Assembly (NCBI GenBank): GCA_964462035.1
Contig: CAYXAP010000039.1
Location: 17,373-81,372 of the forward strand
From: UBA1660 sp964462035
GTDB lineage: Bacteria; Myxococcota_A; Polyangia; Polyangiales; Houyiibacteriaceae
Length of the DNA: 64,000 nt
Direction: 5' to 3'
In this document: piece by piece, positions 49,445-58,442 of the stretch
Layout: each line of letters starts with the position of its first letter
Numbering within the stretch: position 1 is the stretch's first letter
Position numbers and translations under genes: made by a program
Notes under the pieces: generated by a model
What the model was told of the DNA's origin: nothing
The model's input: the letters and a program-made list of their open reading frames with translations, nothing else
The model's database searches: none

Positions 49445-50922
49445 GTTCGGAGCCGGCCTCCTTCGATGGTCCACGTTCGCTCGGTGAGCCGCTCGGCGAG
49501 CCGGGCGTCGTGAGTCACGAGGAGGATGGCCCCCTCGTAGTCGCGGAGGGCGGCCTCCAGTCGGTCGCGACTGGGGGCGTCGAGGTGGTTCTCCGGCTCG
49601 TCGAGCACCAGCAGGCGCGCGCCCTCTCGGAGGGCGCGGGCGAGGAGCAGCTTCCGGGCCTCGCCGGGTGAGGGCAGGGCGCTCTGGAGCACGGCCGCGG
49701 GGTCGACGCCGAGCGCGGCCAAGTGGGTCAGGATCTCTCCGCGCTCGTGGGGCGGGAGCGCCCGGACGGAGTCGAGGGCGTCTCGGCGGTCGGTCTCTCC
49801 GAGGTCCTGATCGAGGTGGAGTAGCTCGCTCGCCGGGAGCGAGAGCTCGGCGATCAGAGCGCGCACGAGCGTGGTCTTGCCGGCGCCGTTCGGGCCGGCG
49901 AGGCGAATGCGGGCGTCGCGCTCGATGGCGACGTCGGTGCGTTCGAGGAGGAGCCGATCGTGCTCGAGCGGACCGAGCGCGCCGCGGAAGAGGAAGGTAC
50001 CGCCGCCACCCGGTGGTCGCAGGTGGAGCGCGCCACCGATGGTGCGTTCGGTGAACACCTCGGCCAGCGCCTCGGAGGCGCGCTGCACGCGCGCATCGAC
50101 GGCCCCGCTCGCCCTGGAGAGCGAGCCGGCGGCGTGCTCGGCGCGACCCTTGGCGGCCGCGCCGCGGGCGTCGTGGTCCTTGATGCTCTTCATGCGCGTG
50201 CGGGCCGAGATCGACGCCGCCGCGGCGCTCGCGCGTTCGCGGCGCGCGTGCTGTTCGCGCTCGAGGCGACGCAGGGTCTGGCGCCGCTGGTCGCGTTCGC
50301 GCTGAAGCGCGTCGGCGTCGTGGGACCGCTGCATCCGGGCCGCCTCGTAACCTCCGGCGTAGCGGGTCAGGTGGCCGCGTTCGAGCCAGAGCGTGTCGGT
50401 GGCGACCTCGTCGAGCAGGGCGCGGTCGTGGCTGACGAGCACCACGATGGCGGACGACTCTCGGAGCAGGTCGCGGACGAGAGCGCGCGCCTCGGGGTCG
50501 AGGTGGTTGGTCGGCTCGTCGAGGAGCAGGAGCTCCGGTCGGCGGTGGAGCGCGGCGGCGAGCTGCCAACGCTGTCGTTCGCCGGGTGAGAGCGTGGGCC
50601 ATCGGTAGAAGCCGCTCTCGTCGATGGCCAGGCGGGAGCGGAGCCGGCAGGCCTCACCGTCCCAGCACTCGGCGAACGACTCGACCAGCGGAGTGGGTCG
50701 ATCGAGCGCTTGGGCCACGAGGGCGAGCGTGTCTGGACGTTCGATGGTGCCCTCGGTCGGGTCGAGGCCGCCCGCCATCAGACGGAGCATGGTGGTCTTG
50801 CCACCGCCGTTGGGGCCGGTGAGCGCGTGCACGCCGGGTTCGAGGTCGAGCTCGATGGCGGAGAAGAGCGGACGGCCTGCGAAGGCGAAGCCGACCCCGC
50901 GGAGACGGAGACGAGGAGACAC
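49441..50922 (-). CDS. ABC-F family ATPase
   Basis: A 493-residue cytoplasmic protein with two ABC ATPase domains and no membrane part, as in ABC-F ribosome-associated factors. Domain 1 has GPNGGGKTT (Walker A), LSPGERQRWQLA (signature) and LLLDEPTNHLD (Walker B). The linker is Arg/Ala-rich (about 235-320). Domain 2 has GPNGAGKTT, a non-standard signature LPSPGEARKLLLA and LVLDEPENHLD. It could act in translation factor rescue or antibiotic protection; the subfamily is not assigned. GTG start at 50922, divergent from panE. Confidence 0.93.
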   Translation of the reverse strand: MSPRLRLRGVGFAFAGRPLFSAIELDLEPGVHALTGPNGGGKTTMLRLMAGGLDPTEGTIERPDTLALVAQALDRPTPLVESFAECWDGEACRLRSRLAIDESGFYRWPTLSPGERQRWQLAAALHRRPELLLLDEPTNHLDPEARALVRDLLRESSAIVVLVSHDRALLDEVATDTLWLERGHLTRYAGGYEAARMQRSHDADALQRERDQRRQTLRRLEREQHARRERASAAAASISARTRMKSIKDHDARGAAAKGRAEHAAGSLSRASGAVDARVQRASEALAEVFTERTIGGALHLRPPGGGGTFLFRGALGPLEHDRLLLERTDVAIERDARIRLAGPNGAGKTTLVRALIAELSLPASELLHLDQDLGETDRRDALDSVRALPPHERGEILTHLAALGVDPAAVLQSALPSPGEARKLLLARALREGARLLVLDEPENHLDAPSRDRLEAALRDYEGAILLVTHDARLAERLTERTWTIEGGRLRT

Positions 50923-51082
50923 GAAGACACCTGGAGACGAGGGGAACGGTTGCGTCCCTGCCGCGTGGCGGTGGGCAGGGAGCTCGCGGTGGTCTTCAGG
51001 CGCGCATGGTCGACGCCTGGGTAGGCGTCGGGAGAAGTCTGGCCGAGGGATCGCGGGCCGGCAAGGGTGGTAGCTTTTCGCC

Positions 51083-52093
51083 GTGCACATCGGGATCTTC
51101 GGTGCCGGCTCGATCGGCTGTTTCGTGGGCGGGCGGCTGCAGGCTGCGGGAGAGAGGGTCACGCTGGTCGGCCGCGACCGGCTGAAGGCCGAAATCGGCG
51201 AGCACGGGCTGACGGTCGCCGACTTCGGGGAGCAGATTCGGCTCGGCCGTGGCGACGTGCGCTACGTGACCGATCCGGCCGTGCTCGCCGAGTGCGACGC
51301 GGTGTTGGTCTGCGTGAAGAGCGCGCAGACGGCGGAGGTGGCCGAGCAGCTGGATGGGATCCTGGGGTCGGGCGTGGTGGTCGCGTCGCTGCAGAACGGC
51401 GTGCGCAATGCAGCGACGCTTCGAGCGGCGCTGGGAGCGCGGTCGGTGGTGGCGACCATCGTCGAGTTCAACGTCGTCTCGAAGGGCGATGGCGTGTTCC
51501 AGCGTGGCACGGACGGCGGACTGATCGTGGAAGAGGTCGATGGCGCCGGAGCGCTGATCGCGGCGTTGCAGCGCTCCGGACTCGGCGTGGAGGTGACGGG
51601 CGACATCGCGCCGGAGCAGTGGACCAAGCTGCTGGTGAACCTGAACAACGCGGTGGTCGCGCTGACCGACGCGCCCACGCCGGTGTTGATGAGCGACGGA
51701 ACGCTGCGCCGCGTGATCGCGGCCATCATCGAGGAGGCGGCCGGCGTGCTGAAGGCGGCGGGCATCGGCGTCGCACGACTGCGCGGGCTGCCCGTGAGCT
51801 GGATGCCGCGCATCCTGCGGTTGCCCGACGCCATCGCGCGGCTGGTCCTGCGCGCTCAGATGAAGGCCGACCCCGACGCGCGCTCCTCGATGTGGGAGGA
51901 CCTGCACCGCGGCCGGACCACCGAGGTCGACTTCCTCAACGGCGAGATCGTCCGCCTCGCCGAGACGCACGGCCGACGAGCGCCGGTGAATGCCGCCGTC
52001 GTCCGCCTGATTCGAGAGGCCGAAGCGGCAGGGCAGGGCTCCCCCGCGATGAGCCCCAAGGAGCTCGCCGTCGCGCTGGGCCTGGACGCGTAA
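51083..52093 (+). CDS. panE: 2-dehydropantoate 2-reductase family protein
   Basis: NADPH-dependent ketopantoate reductase (PanE/ApbA family), making pantoate for coenzyme A. The 336-residue protein has the Rossmann GAGSIGCFVGGRL, VCVKSAQTAEV, SLQNGVRNA, QWTKLLVNLNNAVVALT (catalytic Lys) and the C-terminal SSMWEDLHRGRTTEVDFLNG motif. GTG start at 51083. The gene ends at a strong bidirectional hairpin (52176-52222). Paralogs with other 2-ketoacid substrates exist, so the exact substrate is not certain. Confidence 0.92.
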   Translation: MHIGIFGAGSIGCFVGGRLQAAGERVTLVGRDRLKAEIGEHGLTVADFGEQIRLGRGDVRYVTDPAVLAECDAVLVCVKSAQTAEVAEQLDGILGSGVVVASLQNGVRNAATLRAALGARSVVATIVEFNVVSKGDGVFQRGTDGGLIVEEVDGAGALIAALQRSGLGVEVTGDIAPEQWTKLLVNLNNAVVALTDAPTPVLMSDGTLRRVIAAIIEEAAGVLKAAGIGVARLRGLPVSWMPRILRLPDAIARLVLRAQMKADPDARSSMWEDLHRGRTTEVDFLNGEIVRLAETHGRRAPVNAAVVRLIREAEAAGQGSPAMSPKELAVALGLDA

Positions 52094-52175
52094 GACAACA
52101 TCGAAAACGATCGTCCCTCCACGCTTCGCGCGCTTCTGCAGGGATCGACGCGGCCAGTAGCGCCGACTACGACAA

Positions 52176-52222
52176 CGATGAAAACGAGCGTCCCCAACGA
52201 TAGGGGACGCTCGTTTTCATCG
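52176..52222. terminator. Strong bidirectional hairpin terminator
   Basis: A perfect 20-bp stem (CGATGAAAACGAGCGTCCCC / GGGGACGCTCGTTTTCATCG) with a 7-base loop AACGATA. On the plus strand the 3' arm is followed by TTTTCATT. It lies between convergent panE and the BVMO-SDR gene, so it can stop both. A diverged copy of the left arm occurs at about 52094-52117. Confidence 0.85.
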
Positions 52223-52244
52223 TTTTCATTCTCCGGGGGAGAGG

Positions 52245-54659
52245 TCAGTTGACCTGGTGGGCCGGGCTGACGCTGGCGGTGGGTGCGTCGTCCTCGGTGG
52301 GCTTCGGGCGGCTGGGCTCGTGGGTCCAGCCGACGAGACGCATGAGGATGTCCGCGTTCCTCACGGGCGAGAGGCGCGCGATGGCCGCGATGAGGTGGGC
52401 GTCCGGCCCGACCAGGATGCGCGGGTTCCGGCGCTCGATGCCGCGGAGGATGATCTCCGCCGCCTTGGCCGGAGTGGTCATCGCCTTCTGCTCGAACTCG
52501 GTGCCGGCGTCCGCGAAGGTCGCGGGGTCCGCGCCGGTGGCGACGCGCGCGCTCTTGGCGATGGCCGTCTTGATGCCGCCGGGGTGGATGACCGACACGC
52601 CGACGCTGGTACCGGCGAGCTCGCGGCGGAGCGCCTCCGAGAAGCCACGGACGGCGAACTTGCTGGCGCAGTAGGTCGCCTGACCGGGCGGGGCGATGAT
52701 GCCGAAGACGCTCGAGACGTTGGCGATTTGCGCCTGCGGGCGCTGCAGCAGGTGTGGCAGCAGCGAGCGGGTCAGCGTCACCACGCCGTAGAAGTTGATG
52801 TTCATCAACCACTCGATGTCCTGCCGGGACAGGTGCACCACGTCACCGCCGATGGCGACGCCCGCGTTGTTGATGAGGACGTCGATGGCCGGGTGCGCGG
52901 TCAGCAGGTCCTTGCCGAGCGCCTCCACGGCGTCGATGTCGCCCATGTCGCAGACGTAGGTCGTGACCTTGCCGTGCCGCCGGGCCCGCTCGGCCACGGC
53001 CTCGAGCGCCGAGCCGTTCACGTCCACCAGCGCGAGCTCGCAGCCCCGCTTCGCGAGGTCGTAGGCCAGCGCTTCGCCGATGCCGCTCGCGGCGCCGGTG
53101 ACCACCGCGGTCTTCCCACGCAGGTCGAGGGGCTTCGGGCCCTGGAGGGTCCGCAGGAGGGTCTTCAGTCGCGGGAGCTTCATCGGTCGCTGGTCCTTCT
53201 TCTGAGTGAACGCCAGCACACCGTCGTCGATGCGCTGCCATCGGAGCTGGAGGTAGTCACGAGCATAGTCGTCGCCGTTGACCCATGGGGCGGCGGTCCC
53301 CTGCTGAGGCAGCTCGGCGGCCCCCCGCTTCACGTACCCGGCAGAGGCAAGATTGGCCATGATCGGCCGCGTGTGCACGCCGCTCGACGGAAGTCGTGGC
53401 TTCACCGTCTCGTAGCCGTGCTGGTCCATGTGGCTCAGCAGGCGCATCAGGTAGGTCGAGGTCAGGTCGGCCTTGAGCGTCCAGCTCGCGGACGTGTAGC
53501 CGATGACCGCGATCCAGTTCGGGATCTCGCCGAACATCACGCCCCGGTACGAGACCAGGTCGCTCGGGTTGGTGCGCTCGCCGTCGACCACCATCTCGGC
53601 CCCGCCGAGGAACTGCAGCTTGAGCCCCGTCGCGGGCACCACGATGTCGGCCTCGAGCACCTCACCGGAGCTGAGCTGCACGCCGTCCTTCGTGAAGCGC
53701 TCGATGGTGTCGGTCACGATCGAGGCGTCGCCGTTCTTCAGCGACTCGTAGAGGTCGCCGTCGGGCACGAGGCAGAGCCGCTGGTCCCACGGGTCGTACT
53801 TCGGGTTGAAGTGCGTATCGACGTCGACGTCCGGCCCGAGCAGCTCCATCGCCTGCTTGCGGATGTATGCGCGCACCTTGTCCGGCTTGCTCTGCGAGAG
53901 CCGGTAGATGAAGCGCCCCATCATCACGTTCTTCACGCGCACGAGTCGGTGCGCGGCCGAGTCGGGCATCACGCCGCGGAGCTTCTTCGCGATGGCGTCC
54001 TCGCCCGGTCGGCTGAAGATGTAGGTCGGCGAGCGCTGCAGCATGGTCACGTGCGCGGCGTCCTTCGCCATGCTCGGCACGATGGTCACCGCGGTCGCGC
54101 CGCTGCCGATGACCACGACCTTCTTGCCGGCGTAGTCCAGGTCCGCGGGCCAGTGCTGCGGGTGCACGACCTGGCCGCCGAAGTCCTCGATGCCCTCGAA
54201 CTCGGGCATGTGGCCCTGCTCGTAGTCGTAGTAGCCGGTGCAGGTCACCAGGAAGTTGCAGGTGAAGGCCACCTCGCTGCCGTCGTCCCTGCGCACCTGC
54301 AGAGTCCAGCGCCGCTGCGCCGAGCTCCACTCGAGCGCCTCCACCCGGTGGCCGAAGCGGATCTCCTTCTCGATGTCGTACTCGGCGACGGTGTCGTGGA
54401 GGTACTTCAGGATCGCGTCGCCGCTGGCGATGTCCTGGTCGTCGGTCCACGGCCGGAACGAGTACCCGAAGGTGTACATGTCCGAGTCCGAGCGGACGCC
54501 GGGGTAGCGAAAGAGGTCCCAGGTGCCGCCGATGGCGTCCCGACCCTCGAGGATCGCGAACGAGCGCTCCGGGTGCTCCCGGCGCAAATGGCAGGCCGTG
54601 CCGATGCCGCTGATGCCAGCGCCCACGATCAAGACGTCGAAGTGTTCCAAAGTGGCCAT
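52245..54659 (-). CDS. Baeyer-Villiger-type flavin monooxygenase fused to a short-chain dehydrogenase
   Basis: An 804-residue cytoplasmic fusion enzyme. Residues 1-490: FAD- and NADPH-binding monooxygenase with GAGISGIG, GGTWDLFRYPG, the Baeyer-Villiger fingerprint FGGQVVHPQHWP and a second Rossmann VIGSGATAV. Residues about 511-804: SDR with TGAASGIGE, NNAGV, and the catalytic Ser plus YCASK. The SDR could oxidise an alcohol to a ketone and regenerate NADPH for oxygenation, giving a self-sufficient cascade; this is inference. GGGGAAGG precedes the ATG. Divergent from an AraC regulator that probably controls it. Confidence 0.93.
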   Translation of the reverse strand: MATLEHFDVLIVGAGISGIGTACHLRREHPERSFAILEGRDAIGGTWDLFRYPGVRSDSDMYTFGYSFRPWTDDQDIASGDAILKYLHDTVAEYDIEKEIRFGHRVEALEWSSAQRRWTLQVRRDDGSEVAFTCNFLVTCTGYYDYEQGHMPEFEGIEDFGGQVVHPQHWPADLDYAGKKVVVIGSGATAVTIVPSMAKDAAHVTMLQRSPTYIFSRPGEDAIAKKLRGVMPDSAAHRLVRVKNVMMGRFIYRLSQSKPDKVRAYIRKQAMELLGPDVDVDTHFNPKYDPWDQRLCLVPDGDLYESLKNGDASIVTDTIERFTKDGVQLSSGEVLEADIVVPATGLKLQFLGGAEMVVDGERTNPSDLVSYRGVMFGEIPNWIAVIGYTSASWTLKADLTSTYLMRLLSHMDQHGYETVKPRLPSSGVHTRPIMANLASAGYVKRGAAELPQQGTAAPWVNGDDYARDYLQLRWQRIDDGVLAFTQKKDQRPMKLPRLKTLLRTLQGPKPLDLRGKTAVVTGAASGIGEALAYDLAKRGCELALVDVNGSALEAVAERARRHGKVTTYVCDMGDIDAVEALGKDLLTAHPAIDVLINNAGVAIGGDVVHLSRQDIEWLMNINFYGVVTLTRSLLPHLLQRPQAQIANVSSVFGIIAPPGQATYCASKFAVRGFSEALRRELAGTSVGVSVIHPGGIKTAIAKSARVATGADPATFADAGTEFEQKAMTTPAKAAEIILRGIERRNPRILVGPDAHLIAAIARLSPVRNADILMRLVGWTHEPSRPKPTEDDAPTASVSPAHQVN

Positions 54660-54777
54660 CCTTCCCCATCGCAGCCTTCCGCTTGGCTTCGTGGAGACGT
54701 CCACGGGCGGCGGAATGGGCCTGCGATACAGTGAGAGTAGCTGGATGAGGTCTGCGAGCGAGGGCCTCGACGGACCT

Positions 54778-54797
54778 TTGCTTGATAATTCTTGCCA
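54778..54797. promoter_or_regulatory. AT-rich patch between divergent genes, probable promoter region
   Basis: TTGCTTGATAATTCTTGCC is strikingly AT-rich against the GC-rich background and includes a GATAAT resembling a -10 box. It sits between the BVMO-SDR start (54659) and the AraC GTG (54817). No convincing -35 was found on either strand. Confidence 0.4.
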
Positions 54798-54816
54798 CTC
54801 GAGCCACCTTCTTGGG

Positions 54817-55893
54817 GTGGATCCCGGCGCACGAATCCTGTGGACCGGCAACCTGGCGACCCCTCGCCGGACGGTCCTGGGCCTGCTCGGCCAGATCGAG
54901 CGCGCCGGGGTGCCACCGGAGCACATCGGCGCGGTGCTCGTGGAGCTCGGCTTGCCGGTCCTGGCGCTGCAGGAGCCGGACATCTCCATCACCCACGACC
55001 AGCAGCTCGACTGCCTGGCGCTGCTGCTCCAGCGAGTCACCGGTCAGTCGCCTGCGCTCCAGGCCGTGGAGACCGGGCTCGAGGTCGAGCTCACGGTGTT
55101 CGGTGTGCTCGGGCTGAGCATGATGTACGCGGCCGACCTCCGAGAGGCGCTCCGGCTCATCACCACCTACCCGGAGCTCAGCTGGGGCCACTCGCGCATC
55201 GTGGCCGCGGAGCGCGGCGACGCGCTCACGCTCTCCTTCGCCATGGACGACGCGCTCCTCGAGGGCGTCCGCGACCCGGAGGGCCTCCGACGCTTCTGCA
55301 CGACTCTCGACCTGGCGGCCGCCGTTCGGATGCTCGCGCTCCTGCTCGATTCGCGCGAGCGACCGCGCGAGGTCTGGTTCCGTTTCCCGCCACCGCCCGA
55401 CGCGCGGGAGATCGAGAACGCACTCCAGTGCCCGGTGCGTTTCGACGCGCCCGAGTCCCGCCTGACTTATCCCCGCGGCATCTGGGAGCACCCCACCGCG
55501 CTTGCCAACACTGTCGTCTGCCGCCTCTACGAGAAGCAGGCCGCCGAGCTCGCGCAGCGCCTCCGCACCGACGTTCCCTTCGCCGAGCAAGCCCGCCGCC
55601 TGCTCTGGGTCAGCTCGCCGCCGCCCGATCGAAAGACCGTGGCTCGGCTGCTAGGCCTCGCGCCGCGAACGCTCAGCCGGAAGCTCGACGCCGAGGGCAC
55701 CAGCTACGGCGACCTTCGCCAGGAGGTCCGCTACGCCCGCGCTCGCGAGCTGCTGCGGAACCCGCAGCTGCAGATGGCGGAGATCGCCGAGCGCCTCGGC
55801 TTCTCCGATCCCGCGGCGTTCTCCCGCGCGTTCCGCAAGTGGTCGGGGAGCCCGCCGAGCGACTGGCGCACGAGCGAGCTCGGCGCCGCCTGA
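54817..55893 (+). CDS. AraC family transcriptional regulator (arabinose-binding-like N-terminal domain)
   Basis: A 358-residue regulator. Residues 1-250 match the N-terminal ligand domain of the OruR/ArgR-like AraC group (IERAGVPPEHIGAVLVELGL; VFGVLGLSMMYAADLREALR). The C-terminal double HTH spans about 270-350 (KTVARLLGLAPRTLSRKL; MAEIAERLGFSDPAAFSRAF). In-frame ATGs at 54715 and 54745 lie upstream, but the GTG at 54817 starts at the family N-terminus and falls after the AT-rich promoter patch. Divergent from the BVMO-SDR fusion and the likely regulator of it. Ligand unknown. Confidence 0.9.
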   Translation: MDPGARILWTGNLATPRRTVLGLLGQIERAGVPPEHIGAVLVELGLPVLALQEPDISITHDQQLDCLALLLQRVTGQSPALQAVETGLEVELTVFGVLGLSMMYAADLREALRLITTYPELSWGHSRIVAAERGDALTLSFAMDDALLEGVRDPEGLRRFCTTLDLAAAVRMLALLLDSRERPREVWFRFPPPPDAREIENALQCPVRFDAPESRLTYPRGIWEHPTALANTVVCRLYEKQAAELAQRLRTDVPFAEQARRLLWVSSPPPDRKTVARLLGLAPRTLSRKLDAEGTSYGDLRQEVRYARARELLRNPQLQMAEIAERLGFSDPAAFSRAFRKWSGSPPSDWRTSELGAA

Positions 55894-55936
55894 GGCACCC
55901 GGGAATGTGCGCCGGCGCGACGTCCGTTGCGCGCGC

Positions 55937-57169
55937 ATGAGGTGGTGGGCGCTGATGGGGTGTGTTGTCGGCTGCTCGCACGCGACTCCCGCCCCTTCTC
56001 CGATGGTGGTGCAGCCGGAGCGAGTCCCAACGGAGGTCGCGCCGGCCGAGTCCATCGTCACCGAGGCCCAATCGAGCGGCCATCCACGGGTGTTCGAGCT
56101 CCTCGAGTCGGAGGTGGCCGGGTCGTTCACGGGGGCGCGGCTGCTGCGAGTCGACGACGACTTCGACGACGGCCGCGCGGTCGTCGAGGGCCCCGGCTTC
56201 ACGCTCTCGGTGCGCTACTACGCCAACGAGGAGCGAGACCGAGCGTCCTTTCGGGATGACGAAGCCTTCCATGCCGTTCGTTTTCTGAGGGAGCTCGCGG
56301 CGGCGGGCGTCGACCTCGAGGCGACCGGGCAGCGGCTTGCCACTCGAGACGGTCCACTGCTTTGCGAGCGCGATTGGGAGACCGATCGGGAGTTCCGTTG
56401 CTGGGTGTCGGCGGAGCCCGAGCTCGAGCAGGCGACTCTCGAGCACCCGCGGCTCTTGGTGAGGCCCTCGCTGCGCGAGCCGGCGCCCCCGCTGCCCCAG
56501 CGGTCACAGCCCGGCGGGACCCGAGTCGATCCGCCTCGACTCTTGGAGGTGCTGGCGCGACATGTCCGCCTCCAGGTGGTGGGCCATCGGCTGGCTGCGG
56601 ATCGCCACGCGCTCCTGGTGACGGTCCATGACGGCGCTGGCATCGGCGCTGCGCTCTGCATCGCGTCCGGGAACATGCTGCGGTGCGCTTCCACCACCGT
56701 GGAGCGGCTGGGTGGGATCGTCGCCGACGGCCCCGACCACTGGCTCCTCACCGGCTACAGCAGCTTCGGCAATCACCGCAGCGGTGAGTCGCTCCTGATC
56801 GCCATCGGACTCGATGGCGAGGCCGCGAACGTGGACATCCTGGCGGTCGGTGGGGTGAGCGGATTTGGAGGCGGCTGCGTCGCCCACTCGGGCTACTGCG
56901 TCGAGTTCGACGCGTGGGTCACCACTCCACGGCTGGTCGCGGAGCAGTGCTTGGAGCGGCGTCACGAAGAGGGGTGGTCCGCCACCCACGTGCGCGTGGG
57001 CGACCTGTGGATCGACGAAGTGGTCCGGCCACGGGAGGGGGGACCCTGCGTCGAGCGCTTCTCCTTCGGCGTGAACGGCTTCGAGCGCTCCGAGTGTGGC
57101 CCACCGCCCGAGACTCCCAGCTGTGCGAGCGAAGAGCCCTTCGTGCGCGAGCCCTTCGTTCGCGACTAG
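55937..57169 (+). CDS. Lipoprotein, hypothetical
   Basis: A 410-residue predicted lipoprotein: MRWWALMGCVVGC then SHATP, with a Pro/Glu linker. The mature protein is mixed alpha/beta with about ten Cys spaced over its length (LLCERDWETDREFRC; FGGGCVAHSGYC; GGPCVERF), so disulfides are likely. It ends in a repeated ...EPFVREPFVRD. The TAG stop is shared in a CTAG with the converging gene. No family is recognised. Confidence 0.8.
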   Translation: MRWWALMGCVVGCSHATPAPSPMVVQPERVPTEVAPAESIVTEAQSSGHPRVFELLESEVAGSFTGARLLRVDDDFDDGRAVVEGPGFTLSVRYYANEERDRASFRDDEAFHAVRFLRELAAAGVDLEATGQRLATRDGPLLCERDWETDREFRCWVSAEPELEQATLEHPRLLVRPSLREPAPPLPQRSQPGGTRVDPPRLLEVLARHVRLQVVGHRLAADRHALLVTVHDGAGIGAALCIASGNMLRCASTTVERLGGIVADGPDHWLLTGYSSFGNHRSGESLLIAIGLDGEAANVDILAVGGVSGFGGGCVAHSGYCVEFDAWVTTPRLVAEQCLERRHEEGWSATHVRVGDLWIDEVVRPREGGPCVERFSFGVNGFERSECGPPPETPSCASEEPFVREPFVRD

Positions 57170-57841
57170 CGCGCGAGCCGTTCGAGCAGCGCGATGCGCT
57201 CCTGGAGCCGCACGAGCCGGTACTCGTCGTCGGCCGGCGCGGGGTCACTGGCGGCCGCGGCCTCTCGGTGCACTCCCAGCAGAGCACGAGCCGCGGCGCG
57301 GGCGTCATCCGGCGCTTCGTCCTTCAGGAGCCGCGGCACGTTCGGGACGTGCGCCGAGGACAGCCAGCCCGGGTCATCGAGCAGCACGCGGTCCATGAGC
57401 ACGCCGAGGTAGAGGGAAGGGCGCGCCTTCGCTCGCTCGAGGATGGCGTCGACCACGTCGGGGCCCAGGTGGTCGGGCGAGAAGTGACCGCCGACGATGA
57501 GCCACAGGTCGTGCTCGACCTGGCTGACGTAGCGGCGGCGGCTCACGGACCACACGGCGATGATGCCGTGTTCGGCGGCCTGCTCGCGGTGGCTGTGGAT
57601 CCAGCCGTTGGTCTCACCGGAGGAGGCGCGGTTCGGGTAGGCGTCGGGCCGCTCGGCGACGTCGCACTCGTCGTCCTGGTTGGCGCACCACTCGCTCATG
57701 CGGTCGAGCACGGCCAGGCCTTCGGCGGAGAGCGATGGCAGCGACAGCTCGGTGTCCGTGGGCTCCGTGACGTGGGTCTCACCGGTCGTGGGCTCGTCGC
57801 CGGGATCGGCGGGGTGCGAGCAGGCGGCGAGGAGCGCCAGG
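57166..57841 (-). CDS. Lipoprotein, 5' part lost in assembly gap
   Basis: About 225 residues are visible. The readable N-terminal end begins LALLAACSHPADPGDEP, a lipobox cut by the N run, so the initiating signal peptide lies in the gap. Residues after it include WCANQDDECD, a stretch like SSGETNGWIHSHREQAAEHG, and a helical Arg/Ala-rich C-terminus ending RIALLERLAR. Function unknown. It shares a CTAG stop with the converging gene. Confidence 0.75.
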
Positions 57842-57941
57842 NNNNNNNNNNNNNNNNNNNNNNNNNNNNNNNNNNNNNNNNNNNNNNNNNNNNNNNNNNN
57901 NNNNNNNNNNNNNNNNNNNNNNNNNNNNNNNNNNNNNNNNN
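57842..57941. other. Assembly gap (100 N)
   Basis: Exactly 100 undetermined bases, the conventional size for a scaffold join of unknown length. Two minus-strand genes are truncated at its edges, so gene order and distance across it are not established. Confidence 0.98.
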
Positions 57942-58300
57942 ACACCCACGGTCTTGCCGCCGTCGGTGACGAAGACTCGGTGGAAGTGCTCCTTGAGCAT
58001 CCGCTTCGCCGCCGCGTCCACGGGGCTGTCCGCGGTGACCGTCGCCGGGCTGCGGCTCATGTAGTCACCGATGTGACCCTCCGGGAGGCGGAAGGTCTCG
58101 CCGCTCTCGCCCTCGGCGGCGCGGAGCAGGTCGGTTCGCGAGAGGACCCCGACCAGGGCGCCGCCCTCGTCGACCACGCCGACGGACGTGAAGCCGTGCT
58201 CATCGAGCGTGGCTTCGGCGGTCAGCATGCTCTCCGTGGTCTTCAGCAGCACGGGAGAGGGGGTCATGTACTCACTGACGGGCATCTTGAAATGGCTCAT
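57942..58300 (-). CDS. CBS-domain protein, 3' part lost in assembly gap
   Basis: The visible 119 residues comprise a pair of CBS motifs: PVSEYMTPSPVLLKTTESML...GVVDEGGALVGVLSRTDLLRAA and IGDYMSRSPATVTADSPVDAAAKRMLKEHFHRVFVTDGGKTVGV. Tandem CBS pairs bind adenosine nucleotides (AMP, ATP, SAM) and act as energy sensors. It could be a stand-alone CBS protein; anything after the gap is unknown. ATG at 58300, with an alternative start at 58336. Confidence 0.9.
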
Positions 58301-58338
58301 GCCCGAACCCTTCTGCAACGCTCGTGCCTCCGCCATTC

Positions 58339-58358
58339 GTTGGCATGGGCGTGCCAAC
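58339..58358. promoter_or_regulatory. Inverted repeat in divergent promoter region
   Basis: GTTGGCA-TGGGCG-TGCCAAC, perfect 7-base arms with a 6-base spacer, lies between the CBS gene (start 58300) and the beta-helix lipoprotein (start 58443). Size and place suit a repressor or activator site for one or both. Inference only. Confidence 0.4.
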
Positions 58359-58442
58359 CGCGCTCCAACCACTGCAGGTTCTGCGATTCGTGCGCACCCA
58401 CGCGCAAGGGCTGCGCGCCGTCACTCGGCTACTCTGGGCGTG

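Noticed and set aside
48071..50602. Minus-strand extension of the glucokinase frame to over 1100 codons
   Set aside because: It runs through the CreD-like and ABC-F coding regions in other frames; Arg/Pro/Ala-rich composition.
52257..54734. Plus-strand open frame of over 800 codons
   Set aside because: Antisense to the BVMO-SDR fusion, whose motifs are unambiguous on the minus strand.
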